In this document: piece by piece, positions 48,450 to 59,100 of the stretch | Numbering within the stretch: the first letter of the stretch is position 1 | Layout of the letters: each line of letters opens with the position of its first letter | Source of the DNA: Prorocentrum cordatum | Lineage: Eukaryota > Sar > Dinophyceae > Prorocentrales > Prorocentraceae | Direction of reading: 5' to 3' | Length of the DNA stretch: 64,000 bases | Assembly (NCBI GenBank): GCA_963575745.1 | Contig: CAUYUJ010014260.1 | Coordinates: 522,976 to 586,975 of the forward strand | Position numbers and translations under genes: made by a program | Notes under the pieces: model-generated | What the model saw: only the letters and a program-made list of their open reading frames with translations | The model's database searches: none | Told to the model about the DNA's origin: nothing

Positions 48450-48778
48450 GTTGCTATGCTATGCTATGCTATGATATGCCATGCTATGCTGCGCTACGCT
48501 ATGCTATGTTATGCTAGGCTATGCTGCGCTGTGCTATGCTATGCTGTGATGTGCTATGCTATGCTGTCATGTGCTATGCTATGCTGACCCATGCTATGTC
48601 ATGCTGCGCTGTGCTATGCTATGCTATGCTATGCTATGGTATGATAAGCTGCGCTATGCTATGCTATGCTATGCTATGCTATGCTATGTTATGCTGCGCT
48701 ATGCTACGCTATGCGATGCTTGGCTATGTTATGCTATGCTATGCTAATGCAGCGCTGCGCTATGCTAAGCTAAGTTAA
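48450..48778 (+). repeat. TATGC pentanucleotide array 1
   Basis: (ATGCT)n with single-base variants (GCGCT, GTGCT). Because 5 is not a multiple of 3, every plus frame reads the cyclic peptide CYAML. Confidence 0.9.
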
Positions 48779-49044
48779 ACTAAGCGAACCCTCTAGGCAG
48801 AGCCTAGGTAGGGAATTACACCCATGCAAAATAACCCGAACAGAAAACTAAACTGGCATTACGGAAGGCACTGCTTGCGGGGGCTCTGGTCCGGCCATCG
48901 AGGCTAGCTCGGCATCTGTCGCACATTGCTTTTGCTTTGCCTTTGCTTTGCTGTTGTTTTTGCTGTTGCTTTTGTTTGCTTTTGCTTTTGCGTTGCTTGT
49001 GCTTTGCTTTTCTGTCGCTGCTGTTGCTTTGCCTTTGCTTTGTT
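48779..49044. other. Spacer with TTTGCT hexamer repeats
   Basis: CTAGGCAGAGC (48792, and again as part of TTCTAGGCAGAGC at 49463) then (TTTGCT)n-like sequence at 48925-49044. No gene. Confidence 0.6.
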
Positions 49045-49375
49045 GCTGTGCTATGCTATGCTATGCTCTGCTATGCTATGCTATGCTATGCTGCGCTGTG
49101 CTATGCTGTGCTGTGTTGTGCTGCGCTATGCTATGATATGCTTTGCTATGCTGCGCTATGCTATGCTATGCTGGGCTATGCTATGATATGCTGTGCTGCG
49201 CTATGCTATGCTACGCTATGCTATGCTATGCTGTGCTCTGCTATGCTAAAGCTCGGCGAAGCTAAGATGAAGGTCACTTGAGCTAAGATAGCCTGAGCTA
49301 AGATGAAGCTGAGCTAAGCTAAGATGAAATAAGCTAAGCTAAGATGAGATAAGCAAGGCTAAGCTAAGGGGGCGC
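49045..49375 (+). repeat. TATGC pentanucleotide array 2 and TAAGC/TAAGATGAA repeat
   Basis: (ATGCT)n to ~49245, then GCTAAGATGAA and GCTAAGCTAAG motifs to ~49370, which look like a drifted form of the pentamer array. Confidence 0.8.
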
Positions 49376-49484
49376 AGCTGGGGGAACCGCGGGGCGGATG
49401 CTGGGGGAACCGCTCAGAGCGGGTAGCACTGCCCGGCCCCTTTAAGCTAGAGAGTAAGAACCCTTCTAGGCAGAGCACGGGTAG

Positions 49485-49720
49485 GAAATATATTTCACTA
49501 CATAACTTACACCGCACAACCCGCATAGCATAGCTCATACCGCGTACAACGCCCAATACCGATTGCACAACGTAGCTCGCACTACACCGATTGCGCGACA
49601 ATGGATGTTACACATATATTGCGCCACATATGTTGCACCAGTTTTGTGGCGCCCCATCATTGACATCACATAAGGTGCACCGCAAATAGAACATAACATA
49701 GATTGCGCCACGCAGCTGAC
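49485..49720. repeat. TTGCACCACATA repeat array, second locus
   Basis: Diverged ~20-bp units as at 37625-37990. Confidence 0.6.
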
Positions 49721-49764
49721 CCATCACCGGTAACCTAAGTGAATTCGGATCTATCGCCCACCCC

Positions 49765-50745
49765 GACTGATACTATCCGGTCCACCTAAGGAATGCGCAC
49801 GTGACGTATGATCCTGCCCCACCGTTGATTCGAATTGGGAACGGGTATCATCCCAACCAAACCGGGGTTAACACCCCCCCGACCGTCCTTTGCAAAGGAC
49901 GCTATGCGCGCACACGCGTTTGTCACAAATCATCAACTTCCAAACTGAAGTTGCAAACGATGGGACGCAGTGCAGACACGCGTCAGTCGTCGCGCGCACA
50001 TGCCTAAATCCTTCGAAGACCTTACGTGCGTACGGAATTCAAAAAACAAGCGTTCCGACAATAAAAGACGTCCGTGGTGTTGCAACATGGCTGTTGTTTT
50101 TAAACAAGGTCAACGCGCGAATTTGCGAGGTCTGGACGAAACCATAGGCGCTTACCATCTCCATCACATTCGACCAAGCGGGCATTCGGCGCGCGCGAAT
50201 CGAATTCATTGGAACGCCCCTGCGCGCGTGCTCGGGGGGCCATTCGCGCGTGTCGGAAATCCTTCCAAAACTTTCATCACCGACGCATGGACACCACCAT
50301 CGCCATCGGCGGGATCAGCATCAACGCCGTCACTGGCATTGCTGGCGAGGCTGTCGCCGTCGCCACTAACGACGCTACTATCATTATCGTTTTTACCGTG
50401 GCCGACGTCGCCATGCTACCGCGCCCGCCAGAATCACCGGCTAGCACCGAAGTGTCCGCGCTTCAGCGCGGCCTGCGAGACGCGCTGGGGAATCCCCGGC
50501 GATTGGCGACCTCGCGGCCGTGGCGGTCGCGCCAAGTTAGCTGGCCGCTATGCGCGCGTGCCTGCGCGCGCTAGCGCGGCCGCAAGGATGCGCCAGCCAG
50601 CGCCAAGCAGTCATCGCAGCCGCCGCACCATGGGTTTTCCAAACCAAGTTGCGGGCGGGTGGGTGGAATGATTGCGCGAGCAGTGGGACTGACAATTTTA
50701 AGTTCGGCAGGGTGCATTGCACCGCGTAGATTGCACAATCTAATA
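49765..50745 (+). repeat. CGCGCGCATG block, copy C
   Basis: Head with GATCCTGCCCCACCGTTGAT, sub-units with CGCGCACATGCCTAAATCC, the frame SINAVTG...ATIIIVFTV, CAAACCAAGTTGCGGGCGGG and GCGCGAGCAGTGGGACTGAC, ending in TTGCACCGCGTAGATTGCAC. Parallels copies A and B. Confidence 0.6.
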
Positions 50746-51050
50746 CAAAACCGTATATGTATGTATATATTGCACCAGCCAGCTGTGGCTAACATGCATA
50801 TATGTATACACACATCTGTATACATATACACACACTCATGTAATATGAGCATATACGTATGTATATACACATATATATATATACATATATACGCGCATAC
50901 ATATATGTGTACATAATGCTGTATATATACATATATATATACACATACGCATACATGGCTACACATAAATACATATATGCATGCATAAATGCAAACCTAC
51001 ATACATACATACATACATACATACGTATCCACAACCGTATATTTTGCAAT
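50746..51050. repeat. TA/CATA microsatellite
   Basis: TATATATATACATATATAC and (CATA)n runs; frames give Tyr/Ile/Met-rich peptides. Confidence 0.85.
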
Positions 51051-51174
51051 TCATATGTTTATAAGGCTGGAGACCACGGAAAGAGCGCACCCCCCCTGAC
51101 CCCCCCCCCGCCCCAAGCGAATTTCGAATGCTCGGCCCTGCCTAGCGCTTTGGGTGTTCTCTTATGTTCGACAC

Positions 51175-52210
51175 TCTGGGCCCTCTTGGGCAAGCCTTAG
51201 GCCTCTTTGGGGCTCGTCTGGGGACTCATTTGGAGCTGTCCTGGGGCTATTTCAACGCCTCAAGAGCCGATCGTAAGCGACAAGGCGAAAAGACCAAACA
51301 CATGTTTTCCCAGTGGGTTGTCATAGACTTTCAATTATCTGGGCATTATTCGGCCAGCCTTGGGCCTCTTTGGGGCTCGTCTGGGGACTCCTTTGGAGCC
51401 GTCCTGGGGCTATCTTGACGCCTCAGGAGCCGATCGTTAGCGAAAAAACGAAAAAGCTGAACACGCTGCTTTTCCAGTGGGTTTTCACTGGACTTCAATT
51501 ATTTGGGCTTTCTTCGGCCAGCCTTGGGCCTCTGCGGGCCTCGGCTTGCGCCTGCCTAGAGACAGCCTGGGGCTATCTTGACGCCGCCCAGGCCGACCGG
51601 AAGCGGAAAGGCGAGAAGACCAAAAACATTGTTTTTCCAATTATTGTTTTAATTTTTGGTTTTCGTACCTCCAGGCCCTGTAGGGCCAGTCTGTGTCCTC
51701 TTTGGGGCTCGTCTGGGGACTCATTTGGAGCCGTCCTGGGCCTACCTTGATGCCTCAAAAGCCAATCGGAAGCGACAAGGCGAGAATACCAAAAACATTG
51801 ATTCTCCAATGGGTTATCGCGGATGTTCTATTTTTTCGGTCCTCTTCTGCCAGCCTTGGGCCTCAGTGGGCCTCGGTTTGCGCCTCTCTGAGGCCATCCT
51901 GGGGTCATCTTGACGTCTCTCGAGCCAACCGGAAAGGAAAAGCGAGAAGGCTGAACACATTGCTTTTCCAATTGGTTTTCTCTGATTTCCGATTCTCTGG
52001 GCCCTGTTGAGCTAGCCTTGGGCCTCTTTGGGGCTCGTCTGGGGACTCATTTGGAGCCGTTCTGGGGCTATCTTGACGCCTCAAGAGCCGATCGTAAGGG
52101 AAAAAGCGAGACGGCCAAACACATTGATTCCCCAATGGGTTCTCATTGAATGTCAATTATTTGGGCCAGCCTTGGGCCAGGCCAGCCTTGGGCCTCTTTG
52201 GGGCTCGAAG
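51175..52210 (+). repeat. ~165-bp satellite, six units
   Basis: Units start at GCCTCTTTGGGGCTCGTCTG near 51201, 51364, 51530, 51696, 51860 and 52021 (spacing 161-166 bp). Two sub-types occur: type A (GGGGCTCGTCTGGGGACTC) at units 1, 2, 4 and 6, and type B (GGGCCTCGG, TTGCGCCT) at units 3 and 5. Each unit ends with GAGCCGATCGTAAGCGA or a variant, then an AAAACACATTG-like stretch. No gene. Confidence 0.8.
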
Positions 52211-52316
52211 CCAGCAGCCCAGCAACGCGCATGCCGAAAATAGCATGTTATGTAGGAGGTTGTGGAGGAAGAGGAAAAGGAGGAGACGAGCGTAGGGGCG
52301 GGTCCCCGATCCTCAC

Positions 52317-54062
52317 CTAGGCACCCCCAGCCCCATTGGCCGGCGGGGCGGCGGTGGGCGGCGGCGCACCTGCCTTGAGGAAGCCGACGGAAACCCCGCC
52401 GTAGTAGACGATGGGCGGCGGCGCACGGCCGCATTCTCTAGACACACAGCCAAATGAAGAGCGATGCGTGGGATGATTCGAAAAGAAGTGCGGAGGAGGA
52501 GGCGGACTCGAGGAAGCGAGCGATGGCACAAGCGCGGAGAGAGGGGGAGCAGGCGAGGGGCAGGCAGTGGCAGGAGCAGAGCTCAACGGAGCGAAGGAAG
52601 AGGTGAGGGAGGAAACGCAGGAAAACCCCGAAACAGATTGTGCGGGATGCTGGAGGCGAAGCGCATCTGAAGGAGGACAGGCGGGCGCAGGATCAGAGTG
52701 GGAGGCGCTCGACATCGTGACCAACGGAGCGATGATGGGCAAATGCGGGGACACAACCGCGGGAGGAGGGGGAGCAGGCGAGGGGCAAGCAGCGGCAGGA
52801 GCAGAGCTCATCAACGAAGCGAAGGACGGGGGAAGGAGGGGCGACGGTGATAGGCCTTTTCCCGTCTGCCCTTCACGTGGTGGGGTGCCTGCCGTCGGTG
52901 AGGCCGTTGAAGAGAGTGTCGCCCTCTGTGAGCCCCACGCCGCCGAAGACGGCCACGAGGGAGCAATACACGGGGACAACGCCACTGGAGTCGGCGTAGC
53001 CGCTCTCATGGTCCCCGTAGAGCATGATGCCGGTCCCGACAAGGACATTGGAGCACAGGACGGCAAAGGAGCAGAAGCACGCATCGGAGTCGTCGCCAGA
53101 ATACACCCCAGACGAGAGCGTCGCGCGACCAGAGACGCCATTGAACCAGAGACCTTCCCCTCGCAATTTACTCCAGCCTGCGGCAAAGGGTTCGAGGAGC
53201 ACCCATGCACAGGACTTTGCGTTCTGACGGCCGCCCTCCAGAGATGTGCATTGTTGTGAGCACTACGCACCATGTGAGACCACTCCTCGCAATTCACTCC
53301 AGATGCCTGAAGCGACGGGCTCGAGGAGCACCCGCCGCCAGGACTTAGCGTTCTGACCTCCCGTGTCGCAACACCAGGTGACAGCTGCAGCAAATCCTCG
53401 CAATTTACTCTAGATGCCTGGACACCTGGGCTCGAGGAGCACCCATTGCCAGGACTTAGCGTTCTGACATTATCTGCACTCCACCAACGGGGTGACGACT
53501 GAGCCTGCTCGAGGAGCACAGGACTTTGCGTTCTGCCAGATTCAAGGCCGCCGAGGTCGTCGATGTGTCCGACTCTGGAAGGCGTCGCTATCTGAGTCGT
53601 AGGGGTACCAGGTATGGAGGGAGTAGAGACACTGCCGTCATCACTGTGAACCGTGGGTACGAGCCGTGGGGTAAGACACGGTGACTGACCATCATCCCTG
53701 CCCATGCCAGGTCCAGAGCAGCATTCCTCATCAGTGTCGACGCGGGGCTCGCTGTCCGAAGTCTGGCTCAACGAGATGTGCCCATGACCACCAGCGGCCA
53801 CACCGTCACCGTCATTGGGATCTCCAGGTTGATCGGGATGCAGCCCTTCATCTTCATCATCGCTAGATGAGGTCGAAGAGGTCGTCGTGGGTTGCGGCAG
53901 GCGGTGGAGGATCAGTGCATCAGGAGGCTGCCATTTCTTTTGCAGTTGAGCGTCAGGCTTGGCCAACCTCAGGTTTCTGACTGCAGCGCGCGCACTAGAT
54001 CGAAGGTCATTAGCGGTGACGTATAAACGAAAGCGCATATTGTGGTAAATGTTGAAGGCCAC
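52317..54062 (-). CDS. Ser/Pro-rich protein with internal repeats, unrecognised
   Basis: 581-aa open frame. The first ~55 residues look globular (MAFNIYHNMRFRLYVTAND, ...AAVRNLRLAKPDAQLQKKWQ). A Ser/Thr/Asp-rich acidic stretch (~57-130) follows, then three to four imperfect ~24-aa repeats at ~175-310: VRTLSPGNGCSSSP then QASRVNCE, and variants with VRTQSP. Next come Ala/Pro/Ser-rich sequence with repeated ACPSPAPP and a Gly/Ala C-terminus. In DNA the repeats share CTCGAGGAGCACCC and GACTTAGCGTTCTGAC. No enzyme motif, signal peptide or membrane segment is seen. A GGA microsatellite lies directly upstream and the first Met is used as start. Low sequence complexity means it could be a non-coding open frame; the structured N-terminus and SP-rich repeats argue mildly for a gene. 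Confidence 0.4.
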   Translation of the reverse strand: MAFNIYHNMRFRLYVTANDLRSSARAAVRNLRLAKPDAQLQKKWQPPDALILHRLPQPTTTSSTSSSDDEDEGLHPDQPGDPNDGDGVAAGGHGHISLSQTSDSEPRVDTDEECCSGPGMGRDDGQSPCLTPRLVPTVHSDDGSVSTPSIPGTPTTQIATPSRVGHIDDLGGLESGRTQSPVLLEQAQSSPRWWSADNVRTLSPGNGCSSSPGVQASRVNCEDLLQLSPGVATREVRTLSPGGGCSSSPSLQASGVNCEEWSHMVRSAHNNAHLWRAAVRTQSPVHGCSSNPLPQAGVNCEGKVSGSMASLVARRSRLGCILATTPMRASAPLPSCAPMSLSGPASCSTGTMRAATPTPVALSPCIAPSWPSSAAWGSQRATLSSTASPTAGTPPREGQTGKGLSPSPLLPPSFASLMSSAPAAACPSPAPPPPAVVSPHLPIIAPLVTMSSASHSDPAPACPPSDALRLQHPAQSVSGFSCVSSLTSSFAPLSSAPATACPSPAPPLSALVPSLASSSPPPPPHFFSNHPTHRSSFGCVSRECGRAPPPIVYYGGVSVGFLKAGAPPPTAAPPANGAGGA

Positions 54063-54272
54063 CGCCAGGGGAGGAGGAGGAAGAGGTAGAGGAGAAGGAG
54101 GTGAAGGAGAAAGAGGAGGAGAAGGAGGAATAAGAAGAAAGGGGGAGAGAGGAGAAAGAGGATGACGATGAGGAGGAGAAAGAAGAGGAGGGAAAGCGGG
54201 AGGAGGAGAAAGAGGAGGAGGAGGAGGAGGAGGAGGAGGAGGAGGAGGAGGAGGAGGAGCAGGAGGATGCCC
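54060..54272 (+). repeat. GGA/GAA microsatellite
   Basis: AGGAGGAGGAGG and GAGAAGGAGG runs immediately upstream of the minus-strand ORF at 52317-54062. Confidence 0.85.
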
Positions 54273-54439
54273 TCTTTCATGCTAGCCCAACCACTCGCCT
54301 GAGACAGATTCGCGCCTCTGGGCCCGGAAACGCCCTGAGATGGCCTCAACTGGTGATGTCCGGTCGCTCCCGCTCAGGAACTCCTCACCCATTCCGACTT
54401 GGCGGTGGCCCGCCCCATGTCCACGCGCACGTCGGCCGC

Positions 54440-54510
54440 CTGCATTCGAAACTACAAGGAACAAGGCGCATGGTGCGAAGCGCCAATGCAGTCTTGTATA
54501 TGTATATAAA
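54440..54510 (-). repeat. Hairpin element, copy 3
   Basis: Reverse complement of copies 1 and 2: on the minus strand TACAAGACTGCAT, TGGCGCTTCGCACCA, TGCGCCTTG, then AGTTTCGAATGCAGGCGG. Again beside a TATATA microsatellite (54496-54560). Only one of its differences (G to A in the right arm) falls in a stem. Confidence 0.65.
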
Positions 54511-54769
54511 TATACACGTGTGTAGATGCATATATATCTATATATATATATATATGTACATGAAGTTTGCCTATGTTTGCGATGTCCCGCCCTCCAGATC
54601 CAGATTGCCCCAAGATGGGCCTGATAGCTCAGTGACAGTGCTCAAAACACCCCGACGAGGATCCAGACATCAAAGAGGCCCAAAAGACAGCCCAAAGATG
54701 GTCCCAGCGTCACTCAGCTGAACCCTCGCAGTGTTTGATCTGGGCTGGCTTTCAAATTTCAAAGGTTCC

Positions 54770-54930
54770 TTAGGTACTCAATTCGCGACCCAAGAGGCCC
54801 GCTTGTGACGGCGCGGACGGCATAAAGATGTCGGCGACGCGCAGCTGATAGAAACTGTCCCCATGGACCAGCCCTTTGCAGAAACACTCGAAAGGGATAG
54901 TGGGCACGTGGTGCAGTGGGAGCGGGACAA
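54770..54930 (-). other. Possible coding exon, unrecognised
   Basis: A minus frame reads VPTIPFECFCKGLVHGDSF then YQLRVADIFMP and a stop near 54770. Composition is protein-like, but no family, start or partner exon was found. The upstream part of the same frame is Arg-rich and repetitive. Confidence 0.2.
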
Positions 54931-55289
54931 GGCTGAGGCGCAGAAGATGGAGGCGGGGAGCCAGGAGGGATGAGGACACGGAAGAACACCCGAAACGGCT
55001 CGATCGAAGATCGCGGTCGCACCGGCTGCGGGCCCCGCCCGCTGACGCGCCGCTCGAACGCGCAAGGCCACGCCGACCGAGCGAGGCTCGGGCAAGGCCA
55101 GCCAGCGACCACCGGCGGCAGCGCGCTTGGCGCCCGCGCGCAAGGCATCGGGCGCTGAGCCCGCGGCCCCGCGGCGGCGCCAGGCCGCGTGGAGGCGAGA
55201 CTGCAGCCACCGCGCCAGCTGCCCCACCTGGCCGGCGGGCCCCGCGAGCCGGCCGCTGCGACGGAGCCGCCCGCGGCGGGCCAGCGCTC

Positions 55290-55296
55290 GATCTTC

Positions 55297-55348
<52 letters not shown>

Positions 55349-55432
55349 GTCTGTCTTTCTCTGTTTGTCTCTCTCTCTCTCTCTCTCTAGTACTCCCTCT
55401 CTCTCTCTCTGTCTCTCTTTATCGCTGTTCTC
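55290..55432 (+). repeat. CT dinucleotide microsatellite
   Basis: (CT)n with CCTGTCTGTC and TTTGTCT interruptions. Confidence 0.9.
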
Positions 55433-55482
55433 CTCCACTTTCTCCCCTCCTCCTCTTCCGCCTCCTGCTTCTCCGGCTCGTC

Positions 55483-55586
55483 ATGCTGAAGATGATGATG
55501 AAGATGCTGATGATTATGAAGTTGATGATGACGATGATGATGAAGATGAAGATGGTTATGATGATTATGATGATGATGACGATGAC

Positions 55587-55633
<47 letters not shown>

Positions 55634-55735
55634 GTACGATAATGATGATGGTGATGACGATGGCGATGGCGATGGCGATGACGCTGATGATGATGATGCT
55701 GATGCTGATGCTGATGATGCTGAGCGCCACGCTTA
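55483..55735 (+). repeat. GAT trinucleotide microsatellite
   Basis: (GAT)n with GAC, GAA, GGC and GCT variants. Plus frames give poly-Asp or poly-Met, minus poly-His or poly-Ile; no gene. Confidence 0.9.
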
Positions 55736-56735
55736 TCGAGCCAGCCCTCCAAGGGAAAATGGGCCCTCTCTCACTCATCGTGTACTTTGGAAGGCAGCTT
55801 AGCGTGTACAAGCCCCGACCTGCTAAGATGGTGCAGACTCAGCGGGTACACCACTTCCATCGCTTCCTGGGTTCCGCTTGTAACCCGTATGCCTCGCCGC
55901 CCAACCGTATACTCGACCTTGTCTTGGCATGGGGGAGATCTGTTCCGTGAAGTCTGCATGCGTTGTCACGCGTATATCCGGAGCGCGATATGTTTCCGAG
56001 ATCGCGCCTGAATTTGGCGCTCGCATATGGGAGAACTATGGTTACGTGCTTTGATCATGAAGCGTACGTCGATCGGTGTTTTTTGGTGATCATTGCCTGC
56101 AGCATCACTCGTTTTTGGAGGTATGCAGAGTCTGCATGCGCCGCGGCTGACATGCAGGCGGGCACCGAAGAAACAATAATTTCGGGCCCACTGCAACGCG
56201 CAACGTCCTATCAAGGGACCTCGGCAACCTGGTTGCCAATTTGAGAAAATAAATATACACACATATTTGACTACACGAGCACCACTCGCCAGCGCTATGG
56301 AACAACAGAGACACATATCAACGCACGCACACGTACACGCACACCGGGCCGCAACTTGGGCCTCGGACGACATCTGTAATGGAAGGCGCGAACGCGCTTC
56401 AGAGCTCATGAAGCACCAGCTGGCCAAGCCCACTTGGTGAGCGTATTCTTATTTGGCGTTTCGACATTGGGCGGAAGGGGGGGGAAGGGGGGGGTCTGGC
56501 TCCAGACCTCTGCTTAGTGCGACTGTTTGCGACAGTGCGCCCTCTGGGGGAGGGAGTTCACCTGCTCGAAACGGGCGCCCAAAATAGCCAAGATCCACTC
56601 CACGGGGGGGGAGAGGGGGGGGTGGCGAGGGCCCGCGTCGATCGGCGAAACAATGAATAAAAAACAATCACTTGTCAAAACACCCGAGACTTTTACTGCT
56701 TCGAGCAATCTCCACCCCAAATCACGAGGCGGGAC
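55736..56735. other. Intergenic, no gene seen
   Basis: Mixed composition with G-runs at 56476-56495. Short overlapping frames only. Confidence 0.35.
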
Positions 56736-56749
56736 AAGGCGGGACACCT

Positions 56750-56905
56750 TGGGGAGCACAGGCACACGTCTTCGGGCCTTGCGGCCGCGGCATGCAGCGG
56801 CCAGCTACGTCAAAGAGGCACGCTGCGGCATACCATTGGAGAGCTCTGGGACACTTTGGGCCTGGTGGCCGCGGTGTGCAAGGTGCGCGAGGCGGGTCGG
56901 GAACT
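56750..56905 (+). repeat. Diverged ~115-bp direct duplication
   Basis: CTTCGGGCCTTGCGGCCGCG then GCATGCAGCGGCC (from 56768) is echoed by TTTGGGCCTGGTGGCCGCGG then TGTGCAAGGTGCG (from 56853). Confidence 0.4.
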
Positions 56906-57139
56906 CCACGTGCTGTTCATTCCAACTGATGAGACACTTTTCCACCACCGCTACCAGAGGCAGGACGGGGGAAAAGGGAGGATGGGGAGGACCTTCTTCT
57001 CCTCCTACTTCTCTCCCCCTCCTCCTCCTCCGTCTCCCCCTCCCTCCTCTCCTACGAGTGGTAGTGATGGTGGGAAATCGGCCTATCATCCAACAACCCC
57101 AACCTGTCCCCATGGGTAACAACAACACACGTCCATGAC

Positions 57140-57362
57140 CTGATTGACTAGGACACCCACAGCAGCTGGCCACCGGATCCGTGGAGAGGTCCAGGCCCAA
57201 CTTCTCGTAGACGCGGTTCCTCCGCAGCCCCTGCAGGGTGGCGTCCGTGCCTGCTGGCGCTGACGCGCGGAATCTGTCAGGCAATATGGGCGCTGCCGGT
57301 CCCGAGGCTTGAAGGTTCCAGTCTTCCTCCCCCCATGCCCGTACCTCACCCTCCGTCCTCAC
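57140..57362 (-). other. Possible coding exon, unrecognised
   Basis: A minus frame reads ILPDRFRASAPAGTDATLQG then LRRNRVYEKLGLDLSTDPVA. It looks protein-like but has no recognisable family and no partner exon. Confidence 0.2.
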
Positions 57363-57579
57363 AGTCCTGAACTGCTACTCATCTTCTTCGATGGCAGTGA
57401 GAGGAGCTAGACAAAGTATGATCGCTCTGTTTTGTGTTTCGTGCTGCTTCCTGAGGAGCAACGTGCATCCTCAATACCGGCGCTTCTGAGGCAGCCAGTA
57501 CGGCATGTCCCTTGAGCCAAAACATGGCAGTGCACGCGGACAGTGTTGAGGGCGCCAGCCTTATGACGGCGGCAGCAGT

Positions 57580-58000
57580 AATGAGATACAGCTGTCTTCG
57601 ACTCCCTCCGTCGTCCTCCTCCGTCCTCCTCCCTTCTTTAACCTCCCCCTCTCCTCCCTTCTCCATCATCTCTCCCTCCCTCACCCCTTCCGTCCGCCTA
57701 TCCCCTCACTCCTCCTCCCCCTCACCTCCATCCCAACCCCCCTTGGCATATACAGCAACATGAGAGAATCAAGCCGAAGTCCGCCCCTATGTTTCTGTCC
57801 TTCCCCTAATCCTCCTCCCCCCTCCTCCCCCACCTATCCCTCCCCTTTCTAATGCTTTCTTCTCCGTCCTCCTCCAGTCTCCTTCATCCTCCTGTCCTTT
57901 CTTACGCCCCTTCCCCTCCTCCTCCCCCGATGACTTCTCCACCTCCTCCTCCTCCTCCTCCGCCTGTCTCTCTCTCTCTCTCTCTTTCTCTCTCCCCACC
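57580..58000 (+). repeat. Pyrimidine-rich TCC/CTC low-complexity stretch
   Basis: CCTCCGTCCTCCTCC-type sequence with a short CT run (57966-57992). No gene. Confidence 0.6.
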
Positions 58001-58284
58001 CTCCTCAGCAGTGAGAGGAAGAGAAAGAGAAAGAGATAAGGGAAGGTGGTGGGGGGGTGGATCCAGAGGAGGATACGGGAGGACGATGGGGGCCAGGAGC
58101 CCAACACGACCAAGTCCCACAAACACAGGGGGCCAAGACCTGGAAGGACATGGCCTCCAGGCCTTTCTGATGTCGACGCCCACCGAGATCGCCCCGAAGG
58201 GTCACACGGAAATCACAAGCAAAACAGTGAAGAGGCAAGGAGGAGTCACAGCACCTGCTGGGCGAACAGGCGCTGGCCGCGCCC

Positions 58285-58352
58285 CTGCGACGAGGAGGAG
58301 GAGAAGGAGGAGGAGGAGGAGGAGGAGGAGGAGGAGGAGGAGGAGGAGGACG
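58285..58352 (+). repeat. GGA microsatellite
   Basis: (GGA)n ~65 bp. Confidence 0.9.
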
Positions 58353-58549
58353 GCGACGACAAGCAAAATGCCCTCGCCACAACAACTGCCGCCCGCCTGC
58401 CTGCGAAAGACCCAAGAAAAAAAGGAGGGGCAAAAAGCCGTGGCCCAGGCGGCGCGGCCCACCGCGAGCTGCGAGCTGCATAGGCCGCGCGGGTGCGACG
58501 CCGTGGTGGCGGGGACGACCCGCGTGTGGGTCACATGGCAACCGGAGCG

Positions 58550-58740
58550 GCCACTGTATAACCAGATGAGGCGCTTTACAAACAGCATTGGCTTTCCCAG
58601 AAGGGCACTTTGCAACCAGGAAGGCCACTTTACAACCAGGCGAGAAAACGCACATAAGCGACACACGCTTCCGAAATCCCCGTGGGTCGGGGGGCACTTC
58701 GCTCTCTGAAGCGTCTTAGTTGTAAAGTGACCTGTCTGAA
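58550..58740. repeat. ACTTTACAACCAGG motif cluster
   Basis: TTTACAAACAG, CTTTGCAACCAGGAAGGC and CTTTACAACCAGG repeat about every 30 bp. The reverse complement (GGTTGTAAAGTGGCC) is repeated at 60667-60870 and at the window end. Confidence 0.5.
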
Positions 58741-58775
58741 GCGAGAATATACGAAATGGCGGATCCATAATGGCA

Positions 58776-59100
58776 TCCAACAATAATCCTATTGGAATCC
58801 TAGTGGCACCCTTCCCGCTGGGATCCTGTTGGCATCATGTGACCCCCACTGGTATCCAACAAGATTCCTCGATATGGGACTTACGGGTGTCCTACTGGAT
58901 TCCGACGGGGCGTTTCCTATTGAAACCCGTCGGGGCCCTTCCCAATGGAAAACGATTGGAAACTCCAGTGGGTTACAATCGAAAAACCTCCTATTGGAAT
59001 GCTGCGGGGAACGCACTGGGGGTGGAATATGTAAACCCAGTGGGCATGCTTGTGGGATCCAAGAGGAGCTATTGGAACCCACTTGAGATCCAATAGATAT
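58776..59100 (+). repeat. Degenerate TATTGGAATCC tandem repeat
   Basis: Drifted ~16-21-bp motifs (CTATTGGAATCC, CCCAATGGAAA, TATTGGAACCCA). No gene. Confidence 0.5.

Noticed and set aside
48450-49250. CYAML repeat peptides as genes
   Set aside because: Pentamer array; frame-independent by arithmetic.
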